Shown: positions 26,743 to 35,677, counted from the first letter of the stretch. The stretch: DNA of 64,000 bases from Pseudosulfitobacter sp. DSM 107133 (GCF_022788695.1 NZ_CP085154.1:1984001-2048000); one strand, 5' to 3'. Notes: a model not told the origin generated them from the letters alone. Translations and numbers: made by a program.

Positions 26743-26771
26743 CTGGACCTGTCACGGTTTGATGCCGCTCC
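26743..26771. repeat. 29-base IS3-type tip repeated at 1529-1557
   Basis: The 29 bases starting CTGGACCTGTCACGGTTTGA are identical to 1529-1557. At the first site they lead into an orfA remnant; here they end seven bases before the right end of the IS110 element. The IS110 target therefore lay at an older IS3 terminus. Confidence 0.75.
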
Positions 26772-26791
26772 TTTCCTAGCAACTGTATTTC

Positions 26792-27751
26792 TCAAGCGAG
26801 TTGAGTAGTCCATTTCTGCCGACTTTTGCAAAGGGCGTTCACGATTGTCACAAGCTTTCTTGCGACGGCGGTGATTATCACTTTGTGTGGTTTTCCGGCT
26901 TCGCGAAGGCGGTCTGCGAACGGCTTCAGGACGGGATTGTGGTGACTGGCGACGAGCGCCGCCTGGAACATAACGTGTCGCAGCGGGCGCCGGCCGCCTC
27001 CGATAGCGCGCTTGCCCCGCATCGCGCCGCTGTCATGGGCAATGGGCGCAAGGCCTGTCAGCGCGGCGGCTTGTTCGCCCGTGATCTGGCCGAGTTCCGG
27101 CATTTCAGCGATCAACATCGTGCTGGCGACCGGGCCAATGCCGGGAACTGAACGCAAGATGGCAGCAGTCGTGGCAAGGCCTTCCTCTGAGGCGATGATC
27201 TGTTCGATCCGGACCTCAAGTCCTGCAATCTGGCGATCCAGTAGGTCTTTCAGGTCACCATCCATGACGTCGAACAGATCATCCGAACCCAGTTTCGCAT
27301 GCGCCTTGATTTGCGCCAAAAGCCGTTTGCGTGTTTCGACGAGCTGACCACGCTTGGACACCAAAGCCCTGAGAAGACGTATCTTTTCATGCGGCAAGGT
27401 CCGCCCTGCATCAGGCCGAAAGGCCATGAACCGCGCGATAAGCTCCGCGTCGATCCTATCCGTTTTCGCCCGCGTGCCCCGGCTGGCGGCAAAGGCTTTG
27501 ATTTGCGCGGGCGGCAGTTGCCTGGTCGCGACCCCTGCAACGTCGAGGGCCGACCACAGACGCCATTCCTGCCCCCCTGTGGCCTCAAAACAAACCAGCG
27601 CACAGGCTGACTTTGCCAGGGCGCCCACGCGCGCATGCCCGTCCTCGGAATTGGGCAATCGAAGTCTCTGATTGCTTGGCAGGCAATGAATGTCCAGCCA
27701 ATCGCGGCTGACATCTATGCCAAGGATTGCGTCTCGTGTTATCCTGTTCAT
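26792..27751 (-). CDS. IS110 family transposase (DEDD recombinase), copy 1
   Basis: A 319-residue recombinase. The N-terminal RuvC-like DEDD domain has ILGIDVSRDWLDIH, VCFEATGGQEW and TDRIDAELIARFM. A coiled coil follows, and then the C-terminal Tnp domain has SVPGIGPVASTMLIAE and GLAPIAHDSGAMRGKR with the probable catalytic Ser. The start is set at ATG 27751 (MNRITRDAILGID); further upstream the frame runs into the RNA-coding left end. The gene looks intact. Confidence 0.92.
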   Translation of the reverse strand: MNRITRDAILGIDVSRDWLDIHCLPSNQRLRLPNSEDGHARVGALAKSACALVCFEATGGQEWRLWSALDVAGVATRQLPPAQIKAFAASRGTRAKTDRIDAELIARFMAFRPDAGRTLPHEKIRLLRALVSKRGQLVETRKRLLAQIKAHAKLGSDDLFDVMDGDLKDLLDRQIAGLEVRIEQIIASEEGLATTAAILRSVPGIGPVASTMLIAEMPELGQITGEQAAALTGLAPIAHDSGAMRGKRAIGGGRRPLRHVMFQAALVASHHNPVLKPFADRLREAGKPHKVIITAVARKLVTIVNALCKSRQKWTTQLA

Positions 27752-27925
27752 GTTCTCTTCCTTCTGATCCGTGGTCCAAGCTGGCCACAAGCAACTGTTC
27801 GAGATGGATGAAGAGAGACAGTGCTGGCTCGCTAGCAAACGTGGTCCCAGTTCAACTTGGGCCACAAGGCTCTGACGCCATACAACGTCCCGTCAGTGAC
27901 CTCGGCCAAGGTCGCTGACGGGGGA
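27752..27925 (-). ncRNA. candidate bridge RNA of IS110 copy 1
   Basis: The region upstream of the transposase folds into three parts on the minus strand. First is a 14-bp 5' stem-loop (27889-27923, one mismatch). Second is a target loop with guide CAGAGCCT (27867-27874), a hairpin (27841-27865) and guide TTTGCTAG (27832-27839). Third is a donor loop with guide ACAGTTGCT (27790-27798), a hairpin and guide CAGAAG (27761-27766). The donor guides match the element ends (26778-26786 and 27946-27951). The target guides match the insertion site with one mismatch each. Architecture follows the published IS110 bridge RNA; the exact RNA ends are not known. Confidence 0.7.
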
Positions 27926-28043
27926 ACAATAACAGATCGGAGATACAGAAGGGTCTGGACAACTGCACTTTGGCACATTCGATGCCGGTGGAGCAGGAGC
28001 CAGCCACCTCATCCGCAAAGGGCCGCTTTCCACATCCCCATTC

Positions 28044-31000
28044 TCAATGGAAATCCCGGCTCGGGAACAACCGCTTCGCCTGTTCTCGCGGATGACGGGC
28101 ACGCGGCGGGTAGCGCGGCGGGCGAGGCGCGTCGTCGGCTTGGGGCTGGGTGATGCCGATGGCGTTGTCGAGCGGGTGACCCAGCTCTGAGAGCTTGTAC
28201 GACAGGTCTTCGATGTGATCGGCGATGAGGTGGACGACGATGCCTTCGCGCTCCAGCCGCCCGGTGACGCGCACAAGTCGTCCTCCCATGACAATGCGGC
28301 GGAAACGGTCGTAGACTTTGGGCCAGACCACCACATTTGAGACGCCGGTTTCGTCTTCGAGCGTCAGGAAGATCACGCCTGAGGCCGTGCCGGGACGTTG
28401 CCGGGTGATGACGAGGCCGCAGACCGTGGTGCGGATGAGGGGCGCGACGGGCAGGCGGTCATGCGGCGTCAGGCCGGGGAGTGAGGGGCGCAAAAGTTCC
28501 ATCGGATGAGCGCGGAGCGTCAGGCGCAGAGCGACGTAATCCTCCACCACTTCCTCGCCCAGATGCATGTTGGGCAGGATCACCTCCGGCTCGCGAATGC
28601 CCTCGCCATCGAGCGGATCGGCGAACAGCGGCAGCGGTTTGGGGGCCCGGATCGCGCGCACCTGCCATAGCGCGTCGCGGCGGGTCAGCCCCATGCCGAT
28701 GAACGCGTCTGCCTCGGCCAGTCGTTCAAGCACGGAGGGCGTGACGCCCGCCCGGAGCCAGACGCTTTCTGGGTCTTGGTAACCGTTGCCGCGCGCCGCT
28801 GTGATCCAGCCCGCGTCCTCTTCGCGAAAGCCTTTGATCTGACGAAACCCGAGCCGGAGCGCCAGCGCCCCGTCGGCGCGGCGTTCCAACAGGTTGTCCC
28901 AGTTGGAATGGTTCACACAGACGGGCCGCACCACAACACCATGGTCGCGCAGGTCCCGCACGATTTGTGCGGGGGCGTAAAACCCCATCGGCTGGGAATT
29001 CAGCAAGGCACAGGCAAACACCGCCGGGTGGTGGCATTTGAGCCAGGACGACACATAGGTCAGCATGGCAAAGGCCGCCGCGTGGCTTTCGGGAAAACCG
29101 TAATCGGCGAAACCTTCGATCTGGCCGAAACAGGCCATGGCGACCTCTTCGGAATATCCGTTCTCCATCATACCGCGCACAAACCGGTCACGGTGCTCGC
29201 CGATGGTGCCCATGCGCCGAAAGGAGGCCAGCGAGCGGCGCAGCTTGTCGGCCTCCTCTGCTGAATAGCCAGCGCCAACGACAGCGATCTGCATCGCCTG
29301 TTCTTGAAACAGCGGCACGCCGAGGGTTTTGCGCGTGACCTCTTCGAGAGCGGGGCCAAAGGGTTCGGGGGCCTCCAATCCCTGACGCCGCCGGATATAG
29401 GGTTTGACCATCCCGCCCTGAATGGGGCCGGGGCGCACGATGGCGACCTCGATCACCAGATCGTAAAAGGTCGCGGGGCGCATGCGCGGCAGGAAATTCA
29501 TCTGCGCCCGGCTTTCGACCTGAAACACCCCCACCGCATCGGCGCGTTGCAGCATATCATAGGTCGCGCGGTCCTCTTGCGGAACGGTGTCGAGGGTAAG
29601 CCGGGTCTTCTCGTGCGCGTCCAAAAGATCGAAGCTTTTGCGCAGGCATGTGAGCATCCCGAGGCTCAGAATATCGACCTTGAGAATGCCCAAAGCGTCG
29701 ATATCGTCCTTGTCCCATTCGATCACCGTGCGGTTTTCCATCGCGGCGTTTTCGATGGGGCAAAGCTCGTCGAGACGCCCGCGCGTGATGATGAACCCAC
29801 CGACATGCTGGCTCAGGTGACGCGGAAATCCGATGATCTCGCCGATCAGTTCAATCGTCTGCGCCAACCGCCGGTCCTTGGGATTGAGGCCCAGCTCTTT
29901 CGCCCGCTCCATATCCGCACCCGAATTGGTCAGCCCCCAAATGTCGCCCGAGAGCCGCGCGGTGAGGTCTTGGGACAGGCCCATGACCTTGCCGACCTCG
30001 CGAATGGCGGCGCGGGTGCGGAAATGGATCACGGTCGCACAAAGTCCGGCGCGGTGGCGACCGTATTTCTCATAGATCCACTGGATCACCTCCTCGCGGC
30101 GTTCGTGTTCGAAATCCACGTCGATATCGGGGGGCTCGCCGCGATGGCGGGAAATGAAGCGCTCGAACACCATGCCGATCATGTCGGGGGACACATCGGT
30201 GATGCCCAGAAGATAACAGAGGATGGAATTGGCCGCCGAACCACGCCCCTGGCAAAGAATTCCGCGTGCGCGGGCCTCCCCAACGATGTCATGGACGGTG
30301 AGAAAATAGGGCGCGTACCGCAGCTCGCCGACGAGATTTAACTCCTTTTCTATCAGATCATGCACACGCTGCGAGACGCCATGCGGATAGCGGCGTTTTA
30401 TCCCCTCGCGCGCCAGTCGGTCGAGCCGGGTCTGAGGTGTCTCGCCCTCTGACATCTCGTCGGGATATTCATAACTCAGTTCCGAGAGATCGAAACCACA
30501 GCGCGCGGCGATCTCCAACGTGCGTTTGAGCGCTGCCGGATGGTTGCGATAGAGCCGCGCCATGTCGGCGGCGCCCTTGAGGCGACGTTCGGCATTGGGC
30601 AGCGCTTTCGTGCCGATCCGGTCGATGGTCAGCCCCTCGCGCAGACAGGTCAGCACATCCGCGAGCCTGCGCCGCCGCCCGTGATGCATCAATACATCGC
30701 CGACCGCCACCATCGGGGTCGAACACCGAAGCGCCAGCGCGGCACAGGCGTCGAACCACGCCTGATCGGAGCCGTCATATCGCGGCGCGGCCCCGAGAAA
30801 GACGTGACCGGGGTAACGGCGTTGCAGCTTTTGAAGGGCCGGTTGAGCACAGGGGAGATCCTTTGGCGGCAGGGCAATGAGGATCATCCCCTGACATCCC
30901 GCCTCCAGATCGCTCAGATCGAGATGGCATTCGGCCTTCTCCGCTCGTCGTTTGCCCAAGGTCAAAAGTCGCGACAGCCGATGATAGGCGGCACGGTCCG

Positions 31001-31391
31001 TGGGCAGTGCCAGCCATTCGACGGGGCAATCGCGCAGGACAAGCCGGGTGCCGACGACGAGCTTCGGCAGTTTCGGCATGGCGGGGCATGGCAAGTCGAC
31101 GGGGGAGCCGAATTCCTGCCGAGAACAGGGATCGATCTGATGCGAAGAGCGCACGCGAAGCTGTTCGGCGGCCTCTTCGCGGAGTGTCTTGAGCGCCGAA
31201 TACGCCCGCACCACCCCGGCGAGCGTGTTGCGGTCGGTGATCGCGATGGCCTCCACCCCCAGCTCGGCGGCGCGCAGGATCAGTTCTTCGGGATGCGAAG
31301 CGCCTGTGAGAAAGGTAAAGTTCGAAGTGACGCAAAGCTCGGCGTAAGAGGCGGGCTGGGGATGAGTATTTGGACTGCAATGAAGGCTCAT
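28044..31391 (-). CDS. dnaE2: error-prone DNA polymerase DnaE2 (ImuC)
   Basis: A 1115-residue C-family polymerase of the DnaE2 group. The N-terminal PHP domain has YAELCVTSNFTFLTGASHPEE-type sequence, then the polymerase core has GRGSAANSILCYLLG, PDIDVDFEHERREEVIQWIY and DILSLGMLTCL. A late OB fold has TASGVIFLTLEDETG. It carries out mutagenic translesion synthesis with ImuA and ImuB after DNA damage. The start is taken at ATG 31391, overlapping the imuB stop by four bases, so the long upstream extension of the frame is not used. Confidence 0.95.
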   Translation of the reverse strand: MSLHCSPNTHPQPASYAELCVTSNFTFLTGASHPEELILRAAELGVEAIAITDRNTLAGVVRAYSALKTLREEAAEQLRVRSSHQIDPCSRQEFGSPVDLPCPAMPKLPKLVVGTRLVLRDCPVEWLALPTDRAAYHRLSRLLTLGKRRAEKAECHLDLSDLEAGCQGMILIALPPKDLPCAQPALQKLQRRYPGHVFLGAAPRYDGSDQAWFDACAALALRCSTPMVAVGDVLMHHGRRRRLADVLTCLREGLTIDRIGTKALPNAERRLKGAADMARLYRNHPAALKRTLEIAARCGFDLSELSYEYPDEMSEGETPQTRLDRLAREGIKRRYPHGVSQRVHDLIEKELNLVGELRYAPYFLTVHDIVGEARARGILCQGRGSAANSILCYLLGITDVSPDMIGMVFERFISRHRGEPPDIDVDFEHERREEVIQWIYEKYGRHRAGLCATVIHFRTRAAIREVGKVMGLSQDLTARLSGDIWGLTNSGADMERAKELGLNPKDRRLAQTIELIGEIIGFPRHLSQHVGGFIITRGRLDELCPIENAAMENRTVIEWDKDDIDALGILKVDILSLGMLTCLRKSFDLLDAHEKTRLTLDTVPQEDRATYDMLQRADAVGVFQVESRAQMNFLPRMRPATFYDLVIEVAIVRPGPIQGGMVKPYIRRRQGLEAPEPFGPALEEVTRKTLGVPLFQEQAMQIAVVGAGYSAEEADKLRRSLASFRRMGTIGEHRDRFVRGMMENGYSEEVAMACFGQIEGFADYGFPESHAAAFAMLTYVSSWLKCHHPAVFACALLNSQPMGFYAPAQIVRDLRDHGVVVRPVCVNHSNWDNLLERRADGALALRLGFRQIKGFREEDAGWITAARGNGYQDPESVWLRAGVTPSVLERLAEADAFIGMGLTRRDALWQVRAIRAPKPLPLFADPLDGEGIREPEVILPNMHLGEEVVEDYVALRLTLRAHPMELLRPSLPGLTPHDRLPVAPLIRTTVCGLVITRQRPGTASGVIFLTLEDETGVSNVVVWPKVYDRFRRIVMGGRLVRVTGRLEREGIVVHLIADHIEDLSYKLSELGHPLDNAIGITQPQADDAPRPPRYPPRARHPREQAKRLFPSRDFH

Positions 31392-32842
31392 GCGAATTCC
31401 CCCTGCACGAACCAGCCGGGGTTTTGCGGCGTGTGATAGAGCCAGAGGCGGCGTCCTTCGCGGGTCTCGATCCGCCAGTAGTCGCGCACGCCGGAGCGCC
31501 ACGCGTCATCCGACAGCCACCATTCCGCCGCGATGCGTTCGGGGCCGATGGCGCGCCCGGTGGTGAGCGACATGCTGCGCCATCGGAAGCGGGCGGGCGG
31601 CTCTGAGCCTTGAGCGGCTATCGGTTCCGGTGGAAACAGGCGCAGCGGGCGCGGGCGCAGGCAGAACCACGCGCTGTCGGGCATGCTGAAGGCGGCGGGT
31701 GCGATGGTAAAGCTACGCTCCGGAATGTGGCTGTCGGCGGGGAGAAAGCGTTGGATGTTTTCCAATCCGATGCGTGTGCCGATGCGGGTGATCAGGTCGT
31801 TGAGCTGATCAGGCGAGGTTTGGACGTTGCCGATCTGTTGCACGGGGAGCGGTTCGACCTGTATGGCCTCCAGCCGGATTTGGTCGATGCCAAAGCCCGC
31901 GTCCACCTCGCCCACGCCGCGTTCGAAGAGCGGCAGGATGCGGTGCGGATCGCGCATGGGCGCGGCGAGGCGCAGATCGACCTGCTGGCTTCCCTGATCG
32001 ACCCGGCGCAGGGTCAGCGTAAGGTGGCGCGCGCCCATTTCATGGCGGTTAAGCTTGTCACACAGCGGGGTCAGAAGCCGCGCGGTGAGCCCCATCACAT
32101 CTTCCTTCAAACCGATTGGCTCAGGCAGGCTCATGCGGGTCGCAAAGCGCGGTGGCTCGACCTCGGGCATGACGGGTTCGGGGATATGGCCCATGGCTTG
32201 ATCGAGACGCAGCAGAAGATCGGGGCCGAACCGACGGGCCAGGGGTGCGCGGGCGGCCCCCGTCAGATCGCCAATGCTGCGCAGGCCGAGACGTTGAAGT
32301 GCGGTGACGGTGGCCTCTTCAAGGCGCAGCGCGGCCACTGGAAGATCGGTGAGCGCCTCTGTCCCTGTGCCGAAATGGGCAAAGGCCCAAGCCGCACCAC
32401 GGGTCGCTGCACAGCCCAGGCGGAGCGTCAGCCCGGCGCGTCTCGCACGGCTCTGAATATCCGCCAGCATCTCAGCTTCTCCGCCCCAAAGGTGGGTTGA
32501 GCCGGTGACATCCAGCACCAACCCGTCCGTGCCATCGCGCCCAACCCAAGGGCAATAGTGCGTCGCCCAGCGGCGCAGGGTGGCGAGAAAGCGGGCGTCG
32601 AGATCGGGGCGCGCGGGCTGGCTGATCAGGTCGGGGCAAAAGGCGCGGGCATCGGCAAAGCTCGTGCCGCGCGTCAGGCCGAGCCGTTCGGCGGTCTCGT
32701 TGAGGCAATAAATCCGTTCGGTGTTGTTCGACTTGAGCGTGATCGCGAAGGGGCCATCAAGTGGGCGCAGTCGCAGAACCCGGTCGCTCGCCAACCGGGG
32801 AAACCACATGCACACGACGCGTTTTTTGATCCCATCGAACAT
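31388..32842 (-). CDS. imuB: ImuB, inactive Y-family polymerase homologue
   Basis: A 484-residue protein of the DinB/UmuC-like family used as a hub in the mutasome. It has VVCMWFPRLASDRVLR, TAERLGLTRGTSFADARAFC and LVLDVTGSTHLWGGEAEML in place of an active polymerase palm. The C-terminal part contains the extended ImuB domain. ImuB links DnaE2, ImuA and the beta clamp. The start is set at ATG 32842 (MFDGIKKRV), inside the imuA end; a TTG at 32854 is an alternative. Confidence 0.93.
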   Translation of the reverse strand: MFDGIKKRVVCMWFPRLASDRVLRLRPLDGPFAITLKSNNTERIYCLNETAERLGLTRGTSFADARAFCPDLISQPARPDLDARFLATLRRWATHYCPWVGRDGTDGLVLDVTGSTHLWGGEAEMLADIQSRARRAGLTLRLGCAATRGAAWAFAHFGTGTEALTDLPVAALRLEEATVTALQRLGLRSIGDLTGAARAPLARRFGPDLLLRLDQAMGHIPEPVMPEVEPPRFATRMSLPEPIGLKEDVMGLTARLLTPLCDKLNRHEMGARHLTLTLRRVDQGSQQVDLRLAAPMRDPHRILPLFERGVGEVDAGFGIDQIRLEAIQVEPLPVQQIGNVQTSPDQLNDLITRIGTRIGLENIQRFLPADSHIPERSFTIAPAAFSMPDSAWFCLRPRPLRLFPPEPIAAQGSEPPARFRWRSMSLTTGRAIGPERIAAEWWLSDDAWRSGVRDYWRIETREGRRLWLYHTPQNPGWFVQGEFA

Positions 32843-33335
32843 TCCAGGCCCCAACCGTTCCCGATTTGTTCTTTTTAATTTCCCATCGCATCAGAGTCGA
32901 GTCTTCGCTGTGTGTGTCAAAGATCGGCGCGGCATGCCAACGGGTCTCGGCCGCGTTTGACCCCATGCCTTCGGGAATGATGCAAAGCCCGGTCGTGCCG
33001 CCTGCCTTGGCCGCGAGTTGCAACCGCCGCCCCTCGCGCAGGTTCAACGGGCGCGTGATCTCAATGACGACAAAGGGGAGCGCACCGTCTTTCAGCGCCT
33101 CCTCGGCCACGGCGAGCGCGTCGATCTGCTCCTTAGGGCGCGCCAGAAGAAGCCGCGTCGGATCAAGATAGCGCAGGAGTCCCTGAGGCGTGATCGTGTC
33201 GCCGAGCCAGCCCTCACGGATCCAGAGCGCCCCATCCCCCACCGACATCGCCGCAAATCCCATCGCAACAGGCCCGCAGACCTCATGGACGCGGGCGGGC
33301 CGGAGCGGAAAGATATCTCGAAGATCGACTCGCAT
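32757..33335 (-). CDS. imuA: ImuA, SOS mutagenesis accessory protein
   Basis: A 192-residue RecA-like-fold protein of the ImuA type (MRVDLRDIFPLRPARVHEVC, PTRLLLARPKEQIDALAVAE and VVIEITRPLNLREGRRLQ). It is the first gene of the imuA-imuB-dnaE2 cassette and overlaps imuB by 86 bases, which is common in this family. The start ATG 33335 is favoured by the family N-terminus; a TTG at 33371 would add 12 residues and would overlap the SOS box. A likely LexA site lies 27 bases upstream. Confidence 0.9.
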   Translation of the reverse strand: MRVDLRDIFPLRPARVHEVCGPVAMGFAAMSVGDGALWIREGWLGDTITPQGLLRYLDPTRLLLARPKEQIDALAVAEEALKDGALPFVVIEITRPLNLREGRRLQLAAKAGGTTGLCIIPEGMGSNAAETRWHAAPIFDTHSEDSTLMRWEIKKNKSGTVGAWNVRWDQKTRRVHVVSPVGERPGSATAPT

Positions 33336-33361
33336 AGGTGAGAACGTAAAGAGAGCGAGGG

Positions 33362-33376
33362 GTCCGGGCAACGTTC
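33362..33376 (-). promoter_or_regulatory. candidate LexA (SOS) box of the imuA operon
   Basis: The plus strand reads GTCC, seven bases (GGGCAAC), GTTC. It differs at one base from the alphaproteobacterial LexA consensus GTTC-N7-GTTC. It lies 27-41 bases before the imuA ATG. The cassette is a classic LexA target, so position and function agree. Confidence 0.6.
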
Positions 33377-33799
33377 ATATTCATATGCTGGGTTGTGGTG
33401 ATAGACCAATCACTGAACGGCAGGGCCGGGCCGTCAGTGAAGACGCCCCGGCCACAGGTATTGCCGCGTCTTCGCAGGATGAACTATCCCCATTAGGGAA
33501 CGACTTCATTCGGCACAAGGCCTACCCGCACGATCCAGCGTCGCGCACCGGATGGATCGACCGCCAGGAGAGACCATTTCCATCTCCGTGACGGCCCGCA
33601 CCAAGGGTCCGCACAAGATTTCCAGTCAGCTTTCCGCCAAGATTACTCATCAAAAAGTACCACGATTTCTACCAAGCAATGAATAGAAACGAGTCTAATC
33701 GAAGAGAAGCCAAATGTAACAATGAATGCAGATAAACCAACAAAAACAGCCCCGTAAGGGGCTGAACGCTACCAAGTGAAACTGTATGAAAATGGTAAG
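33377..33799. other. gene-free stretch between imuA and tRNA-Ser
   Basis: I see no supported gene here. An open frame at 33190-33591 is the shadow of imuA and its promoter region. Near the right end is a short palindromic stretch (GCCCCGTAAGGGGC at about 33750-33765) that may end the tRNA transcript, and an AT-rich run (33660-33740). Confidence 0.5.
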
Positions 33800-33889
33800 T
33801 GGCGGAGAGACAGGGATTCGAACCCTGGGAACCCGTGAAGGCTCAACGGTTTTCGAGACCGCCCCGTTCGACCACTCCGGCACCTCTCC
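33800..33889 (-). tRNA. tRNA-Ser (anticodon CGA)
   Basis: The minus strand folds into a serine tRNA of 90 nt including an encoded CCA. The acceptor stem is GGAGAGG with TCTCTCC (one G-U pair). The anticodon loop is CTCGAAA with anticodon CGA. There is a long variable arm, and the T arm holds GGTTCGAATCC. The discriminator base is G, as in bacterial tRNA-Ser. It reads UCG codons. Confidence 0.97.
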
Positions 33890-33908
33890 GCGGGGGTCTG
33901 GTTCGGAC

Positions 33909-33937
33909 CCAATAGTAAGGTTTGGCGGGGGTGGCAA
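33909..33937 (-). promoter_or_regulatory. promoter of the tRNA-Ser gene
   Basis: On the minus strand TTGCCA (33932-33937), a 17-base spacer and TATTGG (33909-33914) form a sigma-70-like promoter. The -10 element ends 19 bases before the first tRNA base. Confidence 0.5.
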
Positions 33938-34028
33938 GAGGGTTTTGCCCATGATTGCCGATGACGGGATATTTAATTGCCCGTGAACGCAAAATCCATA
34001 TGGTTGGGGCAAACCCGAAAGGACCATC

Positions 34029-34856
34029 ATGTTTGCTCTCGCACGTTCGCTTTGCCTTACATTTACCCTTGCACTGGCCGCCACAACCACACAGGCCGCC
34101 GACCGCGCGCAGTTAGAGACGTTTCTGGAAGTGACCGGATTCGACGTGGCGCTGGACAGCATCCGCCTGTCGGCCAGCTCGGCGCCGGCGATGCTGGGGC
34201 TACAGACCGATGATTTCGGCGCGCAGTGGACGGTGATGGCCGACAGCGTCTTTGACACGGGCATCATGCACGACATGGCGCTGGATATTCTGGGCGAGAC
34301 GCTGGACGACGATCTGCTGGATCACGCAATCGCCTTTTACAACACCGATCTGGGCCAACGTCTGGTGGTGGCTGAAAACGACAGTCACATGGACGATGAC
34401 AGCGACACCAAGTCCGAGGCGGGGCAGGCCATTGTTGACGGGCTGATGCGCATCGGGTCGCCACGGCTGGAGGCGCTGAAACGGATGAATGCCGCCAGTG
34501 ACAGCGCAGGCACCGCGGTGCGGGCGATTCAGGAGGTGCAGGTGCGGTTTCTGATGGCCGCCGCCGGGGCAGGGGTGATCGAACTGAAGATGGAGGAACC
34601 GGACCTGCGCGAAGCGCTGCGGGCGGATGAAGACGCCCTGCGCCTGTCGATATCGCAAAACGCGTTAAGCGGTGCGGCCTATACCTATCAGGCATTTTCC
34701 GATGACGAAGTGCTGGACTATGCCAAGGCGCTGGAAGATCCGGACATGCGCAAGGTCTATGATTTGATGAATGCCGTGCAATACGAGATCATGGCCAACC
34801 GCTATGAAGCCCTGGCCGCCCGTATGCGCGACTTGCAACCCTCTCAGGAGCTTTGA
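34029..34856 (+). CDS. exported DUF2059-like protein, first of a tandem pair
   Basis: A 275-residue protein with a signal peptide ending at TTTQAAD (residue 24). The mature part is all-helical and acidic, with SVFDTGIMHDMALDILGE and AIAFYNTDLGQRLVVAEND. The last block resembles the DUF2059 pattern (helices, then FYxTxxGQ). It is probably periplasmic; function unknown. The next gene encodes a protein of the same plan with two bases between stop and start, so they are co-expressed and likely act together. Confidence 0.7.
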   Translation: MFALARSLCLTFTLALAATTTQAADRAQLETFLEVTGFDVALDSIRLSASSAPAMLGLQTDDFGAQWTVMADSVFDTGIMHDMALDILGETLDDDLLDHAIAFYNTDLGQRLVVAENDSHMDDDSDTKSEAGQAIVDGLMRIGSPRLEALKRMNAASDSAGTAVRAIQEVQVRFLMAAAGAGVIELKMEEPDLREALRADEDALRLSISQNALSGAAYTYQAFSDDEVLDYAKALEDPDMRKVYDLMNAVQYEIMANRYEALAARMRDLQPSQEL

Positions 34857-34858
34857 AG

Positions 34859-35677
34859 ATGCTGCGTTTCGCTGTTGCCCTGTGGCTGGCGCTGGCCTGT
34901 GCTGCACAGGCTGGCCCCGAAGCGGATCAAACCATTCGTCTGATTAATCTGGAAGCACAGATGCAGGTGGCCCGTGCCGAAGGGTTGAGTCATGCCGAAA
35001 CGCTGAACAGCGATATGCTGGACGGGCACGGCGGCAGGCTGTGGGACAGCCAGATCGACGGTATCTATGACGCCGCACGCATGACCGAAGATGCGCGCCC
35101 TGCGATCGAAGCAATCGACCCTGCGATCTTGGCGCGTCTAAATCTGTTTCTGGGCAGCGATCTGGGTCAGAAAATCACCAGCCTGGAACTGGCCGCGCGC
35201 ACCGCGATGATGGACAAGGACAGCGAAGCGGCCGCGCGCAGTGCCTTTGAAAGCCTTCAGGGCTCGGACGATCCACGCCTGAAAGTCGCGCGCGAGATCA
35301 TCGAAACCGGCGACCTGATCGAACGCAATGTCAGCACCGCGCTGAACGCCAGCTATCAGTTCTATCGTGCTTTGGTCGACGGTGGCGCCTATAAAATGAC
35401 CGAAGATCAGATCATATCCGAGGTTTGGTCGCAGGAAGAGGCATTGCGCACAGACACCGAAAGCTGGTTGATGGGTTATCTTTTGCTGCTGGTGCAGCCG
35501 CTGGATGCGGACGACCGTGCAACCTATCTGGCCTTTTTGAAGACACCCGAAGCGGGCGCACTGAACGCCGCCCTTTTCGACGGCTTCGGAACGGTCTACA
35601 GCGATCTCAGCTATGCGCTTGGGCGCGTTGTCGCCCTGAACATCAGGGCGCTGGGGGACGGCAGCTCGGAGCTGTAA
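34859..35677 (+). CDS. exported DUF2059-like protein, second of a tandem pair
   Basis: A 272-residue exported protein: signal peptide MLRFAVALWLALACAAQA, then helices with RLNLFLGSDLGQKITSLE at the place where the first protein has FYNTDLGQ. The start is the ATG at 34859 with AGGAG eight bases upstream; the TTG at 34853 overlaps the previous stop. It has the same length and helix order as the neighbour but low identity, so it is an old duplication. Function unknown. Confidence 0.7.
   Translation: MLRFAVALWLALACAAQAGPEADQTIRLINLEAQMQVARAEGLSHAETLNSDMLDGHGGRLWDSQIDGIYDAARMTEDARPAIEAIDPAILARLNLFLGSDLGQKITSLELAARTAMMDKDSEAAARSAFESLQGSDDPRLKVAREIIETGDLIERNVSTALNASYQFYRALVDGGAYKMTEDQIISEVWSQEEALRTDTESWLMGYLLLLVQPLDADDRATYLAFLKTPEAGALNAALFDGFGTVYSDLSYALGRVVALNIRALGDGSSEL

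Larger units (their letters stand above)
26778..27951 (-). mobile_element. IS110-family insertion sequence, copy 1 (near dnaE2)
   Basis: The ends were set from a CT core dinucleotide at both junctions (AG on the plus strand, 26778-26779 and 27950-27951) and from the guide matches described for its RNA. From core to core it is about 1172 bp. It has no inverted repeats or longer target duplication, as expected for IS110. It carries one transposase gene and a 198-base non-coding left end. Its target was a spot beside an IS3 terminus. Confidence 0.75.

Noticed and set aside
33800-33889. tRNA-Ser as an integration site for a genomic island
   Set aside because: No integrase gene and no repeated 3' tRNA end were found nearby; the neighbours are ordinary core genes.
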